Assembly (NCBI GenBank): GCA_027923505.1
Contig: BROI01000015.1
Location: forward strand, 310,001-374,000
Length of the DNA: 64,000 nt
Direction: 5' to 3'
From: Mayamaea pseudoterrestris
Taxonomy: Eukaryota; Bacillariophyta; Bacillariophyceae; Sellaphorales; Sellaphoraceae
The first letter of the stretch is position 1; every line of letters begins with the position of its first letter. This document shows positions 52,323-62,132 of this stretch, piece after piece. The notes beneath the pieces were generated by a model, which was not told where the DNA came from, ran no database searches, and saw only the letters and a list, made by a program, of their open reading frames with translations. Made by a program: the position numbers and the translations under genes.

Positions 52323-52647
52323 TACACATTTTCTTTAATTCAGTACAGTATATACTATTGGATATCTCGACAAAACTACTGCTATCAGCAATCACGTACG
52401 TTATTAGTAGTGCTCGTATTTTGACTTTATGAATTACCAATAACTAAACACAGCTAGTACCGCAGGGTAGGAGAGTGCGAAGCAGTACAAGTCGACTAAA
52501 TCTTATTCATGCGGAACCTTGAATATCATTTTGCGCTATCATTGCTTACAGCTTGCTCACTCCCTTGACTCTCATTCGAACACACAAAATGCCGTGCAAA
52601 CGACACAATACGACCGTATCTGCAATGCAATAGCATGCTGAATAAGG
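52323..52647. other. 3' flanks of convergent HPt and HSF-like genes
   Basis: 325 bp, no coding content seen. AT-rich near 52330-52440 as expected of 3' ends. Confidence 0.4.
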
Positions 52648-53865
52648 TCACAGGAGCGACTTGGGTGCGTGAGAGTCAACTACATTGCCGCAAGCGGTTT
52701 TTGTCGAAAGTAGCTCGGGTGGCTCCGGAGTTTGCGGCGCAAGGTCTGGCGTCACTGCCGCCGAAGCTTGATCAGGAGAAAAGAGCTGCTTACTGAGCGA
52801 CACAACGCCGGGTAAGGATGACCGCGATAGTTCACTTTCGTGCTTCAGGTACGTCTTTTGCGTATGCGTCTTGTCTCGTAACAGCGTCTCGATGGCGTCT
52901 GTTACAATAGTATGCGTTGCCGATTCGACAGCACGGTCCACCAGCGGGCTCTTGTATCGCTGTGACGGCGAAGAAGGCATAGAGCGCGAACAACTGCTGC
53001 TGAGCTTGAGCTCACTGGTAGTGATAGCAAGGGCAATGCTTCGTAGCTCATCGTGCCGACTGGCTGACGTGTAGGAAAGAGTTTCGGACGGTCTCGATGA
53101 TCCTTCAGTAGGTGCAGCTACACCATCGTCTTCGTCCAGCGACTCAACCTCCTCCAATTCAGACCCTGATGACTTGATTTTAAGTCTGTGCGAGGTACTA
53201 GACGACTCGGAGGTTTGCCTTGCAATAAAACCTGGCGATAGCCTCCGTTTCCCGATTGACAAACTGTTCAAAGAATCGTCAATGACAAAGTCATGCTGTA
53301 TACGATGGGGCAAGGCAGACAGTCTTGCTTTAGTGGGAGACTCTCCAAACTTGATTTGGGAACATTTGTCCCAGTTGCCTTGCACGAAAAGAGGGTGTCG
53401 CAGTACTTGGATGTTGCAGTCTCGATCGGAAATGCAGCTGTAGCCCCAGTCGTGAGCCAGCTCAAGGAAATCATCAAATGCTGACACTGCGAACCAGTGG
53501 CCCATTAGCTCGTCGGCAAACTCTTGTGCTCGAATCGCGACAAACTTTCCATCTGGTAGAAATGTAATGAGGTCAGCATTCTTGGTATCATTCGCCAAAG
53601 TCATTAGCTGTTCGGGAAACCGCTGATGCTGTTGCCCATACGAAGCTTCAACTGCATGAGAGTGATCGTACAAAGCATCCTGACTAGCTCCATGGTATGA
53701 TTTGAGTGTAGCGGCCCTTATTTGGTCTTCATCATCCTTTTCTGCTTCAAAATGATGCCCCAATTGCGATGTCGCTGCCTGGATCAACGCAGAAAGTCCC
53801 GAATGGCGACGACCCTCAGTCCTTTGTCTGTCAAGACAGATGGAAGTGCTATTCTCAGTCGCCAT
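52648..53865 (-). CDS. Divergent heat-shock-factor-like DNA-binding protein
   Basis: 405 residues. The N-terminal part (about 80-175) follows the HSF DNA-binding pattern: FPEQLMTLAND, ITFLPDGKFVAIRAQEFADELM, F-AVSAFDDFLELAHDWGYSCIS, and VLRHPLFVQG. In canonical HSFs the recognition helix reads close to SFVRQLNxYGF; here it is DDFLELAHDWGY, so the conserved basic/polar contacts are largely missing and HSE binding is doubtful. The rest is Ser/Thr-rich and disordered with many SP sites and no obvious oligomerisation coiled coil. HSF-type genes are greatly expanded in diatoms (established), and divergent members are common. Role: probable transcriptional regulator, unproven. Confidence 0.6.
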   Translation of the reverse strand: MATENSTSICLDRQRTEGRRHSGLSALIQAATSQLGHHFEAEKDDEDQIRAATLKSYHGASQDALYDHSHAVEASYGQQHQRFPEQLMTLANDTKNADLITFLPDGKFVAIRAQEFADELMGHWFAVSAFDDFLELAHDWGYSCISDRDCNIQVLRHPLFVQGNWDKCSQIKFGESPTKARLSALPHRIQHDFVIDDSLNSLSIGKRRLSPGFIARQTSESSSTSHRLKIKSSGSELEEVESLDEDDGVAAPTEGSSRPSETLSYTSASRHDELRSIALAITTSELKLSSSCSRSMPSSPSQRYKSPLVDRAVESATHTIVTDAIETLLRDKTHTQKTYLKHESELSRSSLPGVVSLSKQLFSPDQASAAVTPDLAPQTPEPPELLSTKTACGNVVDSHAPKSLL

Positions 53866-54251
53866 GTCGAACCCGCACGTTCATTATCATGCATTGGCGA
53901 CAAAGATTTGTCTGGGAGTTTGGCTTTGGTCATGGTCATCATGATGGTGCGCATCGTCTTGTTCGATGTCGCTCAAAATGACCAATGTCTCGTCGTAGCG
54001 GTTTAATTTAACCGTTGCGACATCACCCTTTTATCAGTTACTATTACCGGTACGTAGTATTGTACTCGTACCCTTGTCTGGCGACTCAATTATTTAGTTA
54101 CAGTACGTACGTACATAATACATTACAAGCCATCGGTAGGGGCTGCATATAGTGCAATGAATTATGATCATAAAAGGCATGGAAGGACCCGTCAAACCTA
54201 AAGGCACCGGTAAACTTTGACACGATATGGGATCGCAGGAATAACTCACAA
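53866..54251. promoter_or_regulatory. Upstream region of the HSF-like gene
   Basis: 386 bp with TACCGGTA at 54045-54052 followed by CGTAGTA, and a GTACGTACGTAC run at about 54104-54115. The right part is the 3' flank of the LSD1-type gene. No coding content recognised. Confidence 0.35.
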
Positions 54252-57043
54252 TCAATAGTCCGTGTTTGTCCAACCACCGCCACGAGGATATCTTGGGTTG
54301 CCATAAGCCGGCCCTGCATGAGATGAAGTGACAGTTAGAGGCTGCTGTACTGCTTGTCCTGGACTCACGACGCCACAACTTGGACAGTAGACAAGAGAAG
54401 AATGTACTGCGGAGGAGACAACGAATGAGGATTCGATATGTGCTCATGCTTTTTACACGAGAAACGCCATGCACACTCACCTGGAGCTTGAAGCCGGTTG
54501 CCACAACCTTGGCAGAGAATTATATGTGATCGCCCGCTAAGGACAGCCCTTTGGGTCATGACTTGTCCACGCCGCAGCAAGTCACTTTGGGCCCACAAAT
54601 CATGGCTTGATGGCGATGTAAGTGGCAGTGAAGAGACCAAGTGGTTCTCCTGCCACAAGTAATGATTCCTTTCCTGCATCTCCATGACACTAGGCGAAAG
54701 CTGTGCGCGGCCCATCTGCTGCAGGCGTAACATACGCTGGCGCTCTAATTCCAACAGTTCTTGACGCTGACTAAATTCCCAATCATCTGGATCGGCCGAC
54801 ATTGGACGGATAGTGTTTGTCTGCAAATACGCGGAATTAGGCTGCGATCGGTTAAAATGATTCGCGTATCGGCTCTCAACGCCCGGGTGATATGTTCTTG
54901 ACCCGATACTTTCGGCACGCTTTACATGCTCACGTTCTGCTATGGTAACCTCGACGCTGCCAGTCGACCGGTCGTAAAACTGTCGCTCAAAAGCTTCCTT
55001 CCTTCGCTGTGTTTGTTCTAGAGTCTCAGGACTTAGAATGCGTGTATGCGCGGTATAACTTGTATGCCCCGAATGATCATGAAGTGCAGAATGGGAACAA
55101 TTTGACGGCACTTGATTGTGTAAATGCACGCGCGATGGCGATGTAAGTGCGTCTTCATTCACCAGAGGCTGATTCTGTTGCTTCCTTCGAATCTCCTCAA
55201 GAATATAACGCTGTTCTTCGACGGACGACTGATTCATCGCATTAGCGCTCGTAATCGCATCTCGCCTTCCACCAAGCTCGTCGCGCATAAGCATTGTGGC
55301 CACTCTGGCCGCAATTTCCGCGTCAGTTTCTGTCCCACATGAATTCACTCGGATGTCTGCCACATCATCCGTATTGTTAGTTTGATGCGACAGTTCTATT
55401 TCTAGCTCTTCTTGCAATCGTCTCGCTAGCTCTTCGTCTGCGAGTAGTTGCTGTTGCATATTAAAATCAATGGTGGATGCGCGCGCCTGACCCTTAAGCT
55501 CTTGCAGGTAGACAGACTCGTAAATACTTTCCTCTGGCAGATCATCGTCGACAGCCGCACTGACAACATTAACCGTTTGCTTGTTTTGTTTAACCACCTG
55601 CTCAAAGGTAGCCATGTGACGTTCGTGCGGCTGAGCACTGATGTCCCCTTGCTGTCGTTCCGTATGATATGGTCGAATTAATGCGCAACCAGCATTCAAT
55701 CCTTTGTCATATCGTTCGTCCGTACCATCGATCGACTGTGGTGTCTCCCGAAGTACCAAAGGTGACGTTTGCGAGCATTTGCCAGTTGACTGACCGGACT
55801 TGCCATCGTGGGCTTCATCGTCAACCGAAGTCAAGTCTTTACTGCCCTCACTTTGCTCGTCTTCATTGCCCTCACTTTGCGCCCAATGATCCTTATCCCC
55901 GTCTTCATGGACATCACTATCATTGTTGGTACGATAGTGCGGCGACGTTTGCCCATCAAGAACAATTTCAAACGTTTTTGCTGCATCATTGTCGAAAGCG
56001 CGATTATAGAAAGATGTTTGAGCAGCTGTAAGTGATTCCAAGTCGGCAGCGACAGTCGGCGAGGCTTCGATCGTTGGAAGAGTAGGATTTGCTCGGACCC
56101 GAGGACGAATCTGTTGCTGAGGAGATTCGTAAATATCCTGGTAATCTTGATGAACCGGCGGTGGTGGAGGTTGAACTGATTGCTGAACCCAACGTTGGTG
56201 CTGTTGCTTGCCAAGGCCAAACAGAAATTTCTTGAGCGCTCGAGGAGACGACTCGACTGGTTTGTTGGTTATAATTGTTTTGCTGGGTACAGCTGCAGTC
56301 GCAATATTGTCGTTCAATAAATTCTTGCCTCCTCTCAAGGAGAACCTCAGGCTTCGACGTTTCGACTTGTCGCGAGTGGGGGCAATTTGCTCACTACCGA
56401 CAGTATTCTGAAGTATTGCGTTGTCCAATTGTGCTGCATCGAAAGCATCATCATTCGCTGACTTTAATGACAAGGTGTCTTCCGAATCTGATCGAGAGTG
56501 TTGCATTCGGGTTGGAGTAGTTTCGTTGGGCTCGTCGGCGTAAGATGTCGTCATGCTTTCAAAGAAAATAGGAATATCATCGCAGGATGGCCGTTTGCTC
56601 TTGCTTGAGCGTCGTTCCCGTCGGCTCATGGCATTTGACATACTCTGCTTGCCAGTGTTGGCTGCAAAGAGGAAACTCTTGCGCATCCGTTGTGGTGTCG
56701 TGGGTTTCTCGGCAATGATATTCTTGGCCGTCGCATCCGAATTACTGGAGTCATCGCGCTTTTGTAACAAATTTATTCGCCTAGTGCTGCCCGAATTTTC
56801 CATCGTCTGGATGCAGCCGATGCTGGTATCAAATTTGTTTTGATGGCCGGCGAACGATGCAAGTGATGATGTTCCGTATTGGCGGAAGGCGTCGCGACTC
56901 GGCGCACACACGTTCGTCCTTTCTTCCTCCGTTGCTAAAGTTGAGTGGTTGGGTAGCAAAGGATCCGATTTTTGATCGAAATCCGATGCAGCCGACTCAT
57001 TGTCGCCGAAGGAAACCGATGACGAGTTTCGTTGTCGCTCCAT
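54252..57043 (-). CDS. LSD1-type zinc-finger protein, 2 exons
   Basis: Model complement(join(54252..54406,54481..57043)), 905 residues; the 74-nt intron starts GTGAGT and ends CCGCAG. Splicing completes a C-x2-C-x14-C-x2-C finger (CQGCGNRLQAP joined to VHSSLVYCPSCG, residues about 844-865), the spacing and LxxP core of plant LSD1/LOL fingers. Without splicing the frame stops after unrelated residues, which supports the intron. The long N-terminal part is disordered, Ser/Asp/Gln-rich and basic. Near 545 there is a helix ADEELARRLQEELEIEL, similar to ubiquitin-interacting helices. Near 770 there is a charged helix (RQELLELERQRMLRLQQMG). LSD1 fingers bind proteins and DNA and regulate cell death in plants; in algae the role is unknown. 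Confidence 0.75.
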
Positions 57044-57739
57044 AATTGTTTACTGCTTTCTCTGCCCTGCGAATCCGTAAACTGCTTCACCTATACGCCA
57101 ACCGTAGTGAAAGCAACAACAAAAGCACCACTCTATTAGCTTCGCAGCTTGTTATGAAGGAAGGATACAGCAGGGTCAACGACGAGATTTTGATGGAGGG
57201 TCGCCGCGCAGTTGTGGCTCAATGGCTCAATGGCAGGCACCATGTACCATGTTGATGGTCCTCATCATGAGCCCCCACAAATATGACTTGGCCCAGTCTC
57301 GAGTTCCGATTTCTTTCTCAAAATGACTGCCAAAACAGCAGGCTATAATAAAACTCATAGGTTGTGTTGAAGTCTTACCGTTACTGAGTTCGTTGCGACA
57401 AAACCGACCATCGGGCCCACACAATTCATTCGTCGAGCAAATTCACCAAGCCCGCATCCATCCTTGCACCGATAGACTGCTGCTCTGCTGACTAAAAGCA
57501 ATCGTTCCTTCATACCTGTAAATTGACGAGATTGAGCCACAACGTGCGTCCTTTTTAATGCCTCTTCAGGGGCCCCTGAGTATCACGAGTGCAGAGTGAG
57601 CAATGCACACTGCACTGCAAACTGCAAACTGTGCGTGCTTGCAACTGTCGTCGATGCATTGTACCATCGCTTCTTCTTGTTCTAGATTCAACAACTCACT
57701 AGTCATCTACACTTTCATCTCAGCGTGCGCTTTGTGGAA
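57044..57739. other. Upstream region of the LSD1-type gene; no clear gene
   Basis: About 700 bp. On the minus strand near 57380-57480 two frames contain Cys/Gly-rich peptides (YRCKDGCGLGEFARR in one, CGPDGRFCRNEL in another) that would need a frame change to join. This may be a relic or chance. The first 200 bp are presumably promoter. Confidence 0.3.
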
Positions 57740-58592
57740 ATGATTTTGAACGAGTCGGCGAATACTTTTGTCGCCGACGACTTTGTTCAACAATACGCAC
57801 AAGCGACACCGCCCGGCACGCTTCCTCCTCCGGCACTCAAGTACGAGAACTTACGCCTGGGCAATGGGACATGATGCTTTTCTCTGCCAGATACTTGCAG
57901 CGACGACCGAGCAGCAGGTTTGAAACTTCACCATTTTCATCCAACATCCAACTTCCAACTCTTTTACGACATGCTGAGTCGGGCACAGCGTCTCACCAAA
58001 ATCTTTCTCTGTCGAGTTATCTTGGCTGGTCGCACGAAGATTTTCACAGATTGGCGCAAGTCATGAATGAGCCGAAGAGTTTGCGTGAGTTTCGCATGCC
58101 GGTAGGAGGGTTCACACTTGTCGATGAGACGGTGGCCTTGGACTGCGTCGTTTAGCCCATGGCACAAACTTTAAAACTCTGGAGATTGGAAGACTTCAAG
58201 CAAATGGTGGGCGCAAATTGCCGCCATTCTCTGGCGATGCACTCATGCGCCTCGTTTGTTCGCCGCAAATCGAGGACTTGCACCTCAGTCCCTCGGCTTG
58301 GTATTGGACCATTTTGCAGTGCTGCCATTTAACTCGTTGCTTCAAACAATCTCCGCGATCTTGATATGTATGAAAACAAGCTCGAGCATGATCAATCATA
58401 TCCAGTTGCTCATGCAAGCTCGGCAGGAACAAGTCGCTGCCGTAATACTCTACTTTGGGACGGCAAGGTAACGTGCGAGCAGTGGGTGGCTTTTGCTGTG
58501 TCATGCAAGGACTTTCTCGACTGTCGCTACTACTTCATTTTGCACAACCCTGTCCTTTGCGTATTTTGTAATCTCGTGGAAGCGCGCATGTG
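57740..58592 (+). pseudogene. Decayed leucine-rich-repeat-like gene
   Basis: From the ATG at 57740 (ILNESANTFVADDFVQQYAQ) coding-like peptides continue but change frame: HEDFHRLAQVMNEPKSLREF, TNFKTLEIGRLQANG, GDALMRLVCSPQIEDLHL, and a Leu/Asn-type DLDMYENKLE lie in different frames with stops between. Several have the Leu spacing of LRRs (xxLExLxLxxN). No set of GT-AG introns I tried joins them, so this looks like a dead copy with at least three frame breaks. An intact relative elsewhere in the genome would be expected. Confidence 0.4.
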
Positions 58593-58877
58593 ATTGTGAC
58601 TCATGAACTCCGCGTTACCGACGGCGCACGATCGATCAACTACTTTGTGACGACTCGCCAGCGAGGCACAAGAACGTTTGCCGAAGGGCATCGGCACTGT
58701 AGTTGTTAATCTATAGTCAGTAGTATGAAATGGAGGTTTTAAAGCTATACTAGCGTGGAACGTTTCTGTCCTCCATCAAAATGAAATTAACAATCCGATA
58801 AAAAGACGAGGAGGCAACCTGTTCTCCAATGCACTCCGTCTATTTTCGCATACATATGCGACTTATAAATTATTATT

Positions 58878-59189
58878 TCATTTCTTGTCAGTCGCCTTTG
58901 CTTGCATGGATTGTGAACTAAACCGCGTCGGTGGCGGAGGCAAAACGCCAAACTTGCCCAAGATCCATGCCACTCTGTCCGATGGCTGCGCTCCAACACT
59001 GATCCAGTACTGCAGTCGATCAGTTTTAAGTCTGATTTCCTTGACGCCTTGCTTGCAAGCAATTGGATTGTACGTTCCAAGGACTTCAAAGAATCGGCCG
59101 TCACGAGGAGCTTTGGAATGAGCAGCAACGAGGCGATAAAAGGGCGAATGCGTGCGACCAAACCGCTGTAAGCGTAATCGAACTACCAT
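58878..59189 (-). CDS. Ribosomal protein bS16, mitochondrial type
   Basis: 103 residues from the ATG at 59189 (MVVRLRLQRFGRTHSPFYRL); a longer frame from 59225 lacks similarity in its extra residues. bS16 hallmarks: the VRLRLxRxGRxxxPFYRLVAA start, SKAPRDGRFFEVLGTYNP, KTDRLQYWISVGAQPSD and ILGKFG. It is a small-subunit protein of bacterial-type ribosomes. The short form without a plastid presequence and the HSPFYR variant suggest the mitochondrial ribosome; the plastid copy is normally plastid-encoded in algae. The basic N-terminus itself could serve as targeting signal. Divergent from eS30. Confidence 0.9.
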   Translation of the reverse strand: MVVRLRLQRFGRTHSPFYRLVAAHSKAPRDGRFFEVLGTYNPIACKQGVKEIRLKTDRLQYWISVGAQPSDRVAWILGKFGVLPPPPTRFSSQSMQAKATDKK

Positions 59190-59721
59190 GTTATTGATCG
59201 AATTGTTTGCTTTGCAATTAGACAAAGAGGAGATTCAAGCACCAAGTGACTCTTGTTTTGATAACTTTGATCGAAGCGACGCAGAAATGAGCCGCTTGCC
59301 CTGAGTGTGAGTGCTGGTCTGTGTCTTATGCGACTCAAATGACGTCATCTTCACGATCCTTCGATGGTCGCGAGACTGCCACAGTTACTTACCGCGTTAC
59401 TAAATCGACAGGTATGTGCTTGTGGGACCAAGAAGCCTTGCCTGTGATTGTTTGAGAGCTTTGAAATTGTAGTATACTTGTAAGAAACATGTAACGCATG
59501 AGAAAGAAGAGGAACGAGTGAATATTGACAAAGATTGATCGCCACTGCATGCATGGCGTCGTCGGAACGATTGCCATGCAGCGTACGATTGCTGGTTTCT
59601 GGTTTCCGTTGTGACGATGTCGGCTGCTGTAATTATCAGCAACTTGGAATATTGACTGGCATTGCTGATTCTGGGTCTCTCATATACTTCTTTCGATTGC
59701 TTTACAGCAAAATAAAATACG
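59190..59721. promoter_or_regulatory. Divergent promoter between two ribosomal-protein genes (bS16 and eS30)
   Basis: 532 bp separate the start codons. Small frames on both strands here are unsupported. No TATA or repeated element was recognised. A shared region between a mitochondrial and a cytosolic ribosomal-protein gene could couple their expression (inference). Confidence 0.4.
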
Positions 59722-60024
59722 ATGGGAAAGGTTCACGGATCATTAGCTCGTGCCGGAAAGGTCAAGGGCCAAACACCCAAGGTCGAAGCAGCAGAGGACA
59801 AGAAGAAGCAGCCGCGTGGTCGCGCTAAGAAGCGCCTGCAATATGTACGTTGATTCGACGTTTTTGGAGACAGTCAGGGCGTGTGAGTGAGTGCTTGACT
59901 TGCATTGATTAATGTGTTCTCACCTTTTCCTTTTACCCTTTAGAACCGTCGTTACGTCAATGTTGCGACCGGAATGGGAGGCAAGAAAGTAGGACCTAAC
60001 AGTAACGCTGACAAGATGAAATAG
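59722..60024 (+). CDS. RPS30: 40S ribosomal protein eS30, 2 exons
   Basis: Model join(59722..59844,59944..60024), 67 residues, with a 99-nt GTACGT...TAG intron. The sequence begins [21 protein letters not shown] and continues [10 protein letters not shown] joined to [10 protein letters not shown], which is eS30 throughout. There is no ubiquitin-like (FUBI) leader: the ATG starts the ribosomal part directly, as in plants and fungi and unlike animals. I looked for a snoRNA in the intron and saw no convincing C/D boxes. Confidence 0.95.
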
Positions 60025-60168
60025 AGCACAATTAAACTTGATTTAAACTATTTCCCGCGTACGTTTTGCAACGACAACGACGAATATACACGTGGTATAA
60101 TTTCGTAGATTACTATTCGTACAAGAAACTGACAGCGAACAAAAACATGCAAACGATGGTATCACAGA

Positions 60169-61872
60169 CTACGTTGCACAATTCTTCTCCACGCGACCAG
60201 CGGCCCGATTTCGCGCAATCAGGTCCGTCGTGCTCAGCGTATTCGTCCGCGGCACGGTAACGGCAATTCCGAGTTTCCTAGGCAAAGCGTAGTATGGATC
60301 GTCATCTGGATCGGGATACTTTTCTAAATACTCTTCTCCAAAGGCCACCCTGTGAATCTGATGCTCGTCCAAAAAGTCCTGCGTCAAACCAAAGCAGGGA
60401 GCATTGGGAATCACCTTGGTCACCGCCTTGCAGGCTTCCACTTCCGCACATCGCTCGGCGTGCGTCATGATGGGTGGTCGCTTGTAGGTTTGGGCGTCCG
60501 CATCTCCGACGACGCCAACAAAGAGACGATTGCCGAGAGCAAGGGCGTTTTGAAATGCCTTTTTGTGGCCAATGTGACATAGGTCGTAGACTTAAGAAAA
60601 GCGAATAGAGTGAATAAGAACAAATCGATCGGCTACATCGTCTCCACAAATCACTAGCTCCATTTTGTACTCACCTCCATCGCAATACACGTTCCGACAG
60701 TTGGTGAAAAGCGGCAGGTTCAAGTACGAGCAAAGGTCAGTCAAGACGGCAATGTAGTACGTCGCCACCAACAACAGAATGACCGTGTAGGAAAGAACGG
60801 CTGCCAGCGACATGACCACCACCCAGGGATGAAGCTCTCGTCCAGCCATTTTGGCCAGGGTCAAGTCGGACGTTAAGACAGCCATGAAGAGTCCGTCGCA
60901 AATAACGTCAAAGACGCTGGGCGAGTAAGCGACGCCAAAGTGCAGCAGCAAGGCGGGTATCAGTCGCATTGTTAGCGATGTGATCAAGCCGAACCGCGTC
61001 CAACCTGACTTGAGTCCAAGCGACTGCAATATAGCAGCCGCAAAGAAGCCATAGTACAGCACGCGAACCATTTGGCTTGCGCTTAGCAAGTTTGCATCCG
61101 GCGGATGAAGCAAGTCCACCAATGGATTCTGAAGCAACTTCACATACATGTTTTGCATGCCATCCATTCCAATAATGGCTCGCGTCGCCAGTAAAATGAT
61201 GCAACTAATCAAAACTTCCCCTGGTCCCGCTCCCAAATGGTACCGCATGCCCGCCTTGCGCTTGAATGCTGACAAGTGCTTCAAAAAGAGTATCAACTGT
61301 CCACATTGCACAGCGTACCACTGCGTCTGTACATCTGTTCCGCCCAAGCAATACGTTGTCAAGATTGCCAGCCATACAGTCGAGCAGCAGTCGCAACTGT
61401 ACTTGAACAAGTCAGTGAGAGCCGTATGTTGTCGTATGCGATCAGCGTGACGTCCCACAATGCTCGAGCAGCAAAAGAAGAAGAAAATGCTTCCCATGGC
61501 CAGCCAAGTACATGCAATTGGAAATTCCGTCCCGTACGCATTCGTCAAGTACCAAGCATTGCCAAGCACCAAGAAACCAGTCAGTGTAATGAGCGATGGC
61601 GCCAGCGTATCAGGTAGGCGATTGGCAAGATTGTCAAAAATGCCTCGGGTCGTGTAGTGCACCAAAGACTTGTTGCGCACAACTTCCTGCCATTTGCTTA
61701 ACGTTAATTTCTCAGATGGTGTCAAAAACAATTCCAGCCAGCCTTCCGTCGCGGCTTGGACAGTCTGATTGCCTCCCAAGTCGCCAGTAGATTGATGGCG
61801 GATTGGAGTGTTGCTGTTGCTATTACTGCTAATGCCATTCATCGTACTCCCATCCGTCAAAGTCCCATTCAT
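60169..61872 (-). CDS. Fusion: degenerate CDP-alcohol phosphotransferase domain + CTP:phosphocholine/phosphoethanolamine cytidylyltransferase domain
   Basis: Model complement(join(60169..60590,60675..61872)), 539 residues; the 84-nt intron (GTGAGT...CTTAAG) joins VYCDG to VYDLCHIGHKKAF. The N-terminal 390 residues resemble ethanolamine/choline phosphotransferases: NRLPDTLAPSLITLTGF near 83, then many membrane segments. The catalytic motif DxxDGxxAR-x8-G-x3-D-x3-D aligns without gaps at 136-161, but reads S136, V139, G140, A143, D144, T153, K157, D161, so three of four Asp and the Arg are replaced. The C-terminal 140 residues are a cytidylyltransferase with HIGH at 405-408 and RTNTLSTTDLI near 514. 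The known pathway order is cytidylyltransferase then phosphotransferase; here the second step's fold has apparently become a membrane anchor for the first. Choline versus ethanolamine specificity is undecided. Confidence 0.85.
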
Positions 61873-62132
61873 GCTTCTACGTACTGTTTACCTCTACTTC
61901 GGTAAATGTTACGGATCGAGAGCTTGTGTTGCAGTTAAAGTGGTTTTCGTTTCGTCCAAGAGCATCCGCCCGAATGTGCGACGGTCGAACGCCGAGCGAC
62001 ACTTTGATGATGTCGTACCACGAATCCAAAGTTATCGTAGCGGTACTTACAGTGCTGGACAGAGTCGAAACAATTAAGGTTCAGGCCCTGCCAGTGTCCG
62101 TTTGTTTCGGTTGATCCTCATGGCTGGATATC
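61873..62132. other. Gap between the cytidylyltransferase fusion and the copia element
   Basis: 260 bp holding the promoter of the minus-strand fusion gene. No coding content or repeat was seen up to the candidate left end of the retroelement. Confidence 0.35.

Noticed and set aside
53722-54006. 94-residue plus-strand frame opposite the HSF-like gene start
   Set aside because: Overlaps the conserved minus-strand gene and has no recognisable content.
57740-58592. A functional multi-exon LRR gene
   Set aside because: No combination of GT-AG introns found by eye joined the coding-like pieces in one frame.
59845-59943. snoRNA inside the eS30 intron
   Set aside because: No convincing C (RTGATGA) and D (CTGA) box pair with terminal stem.
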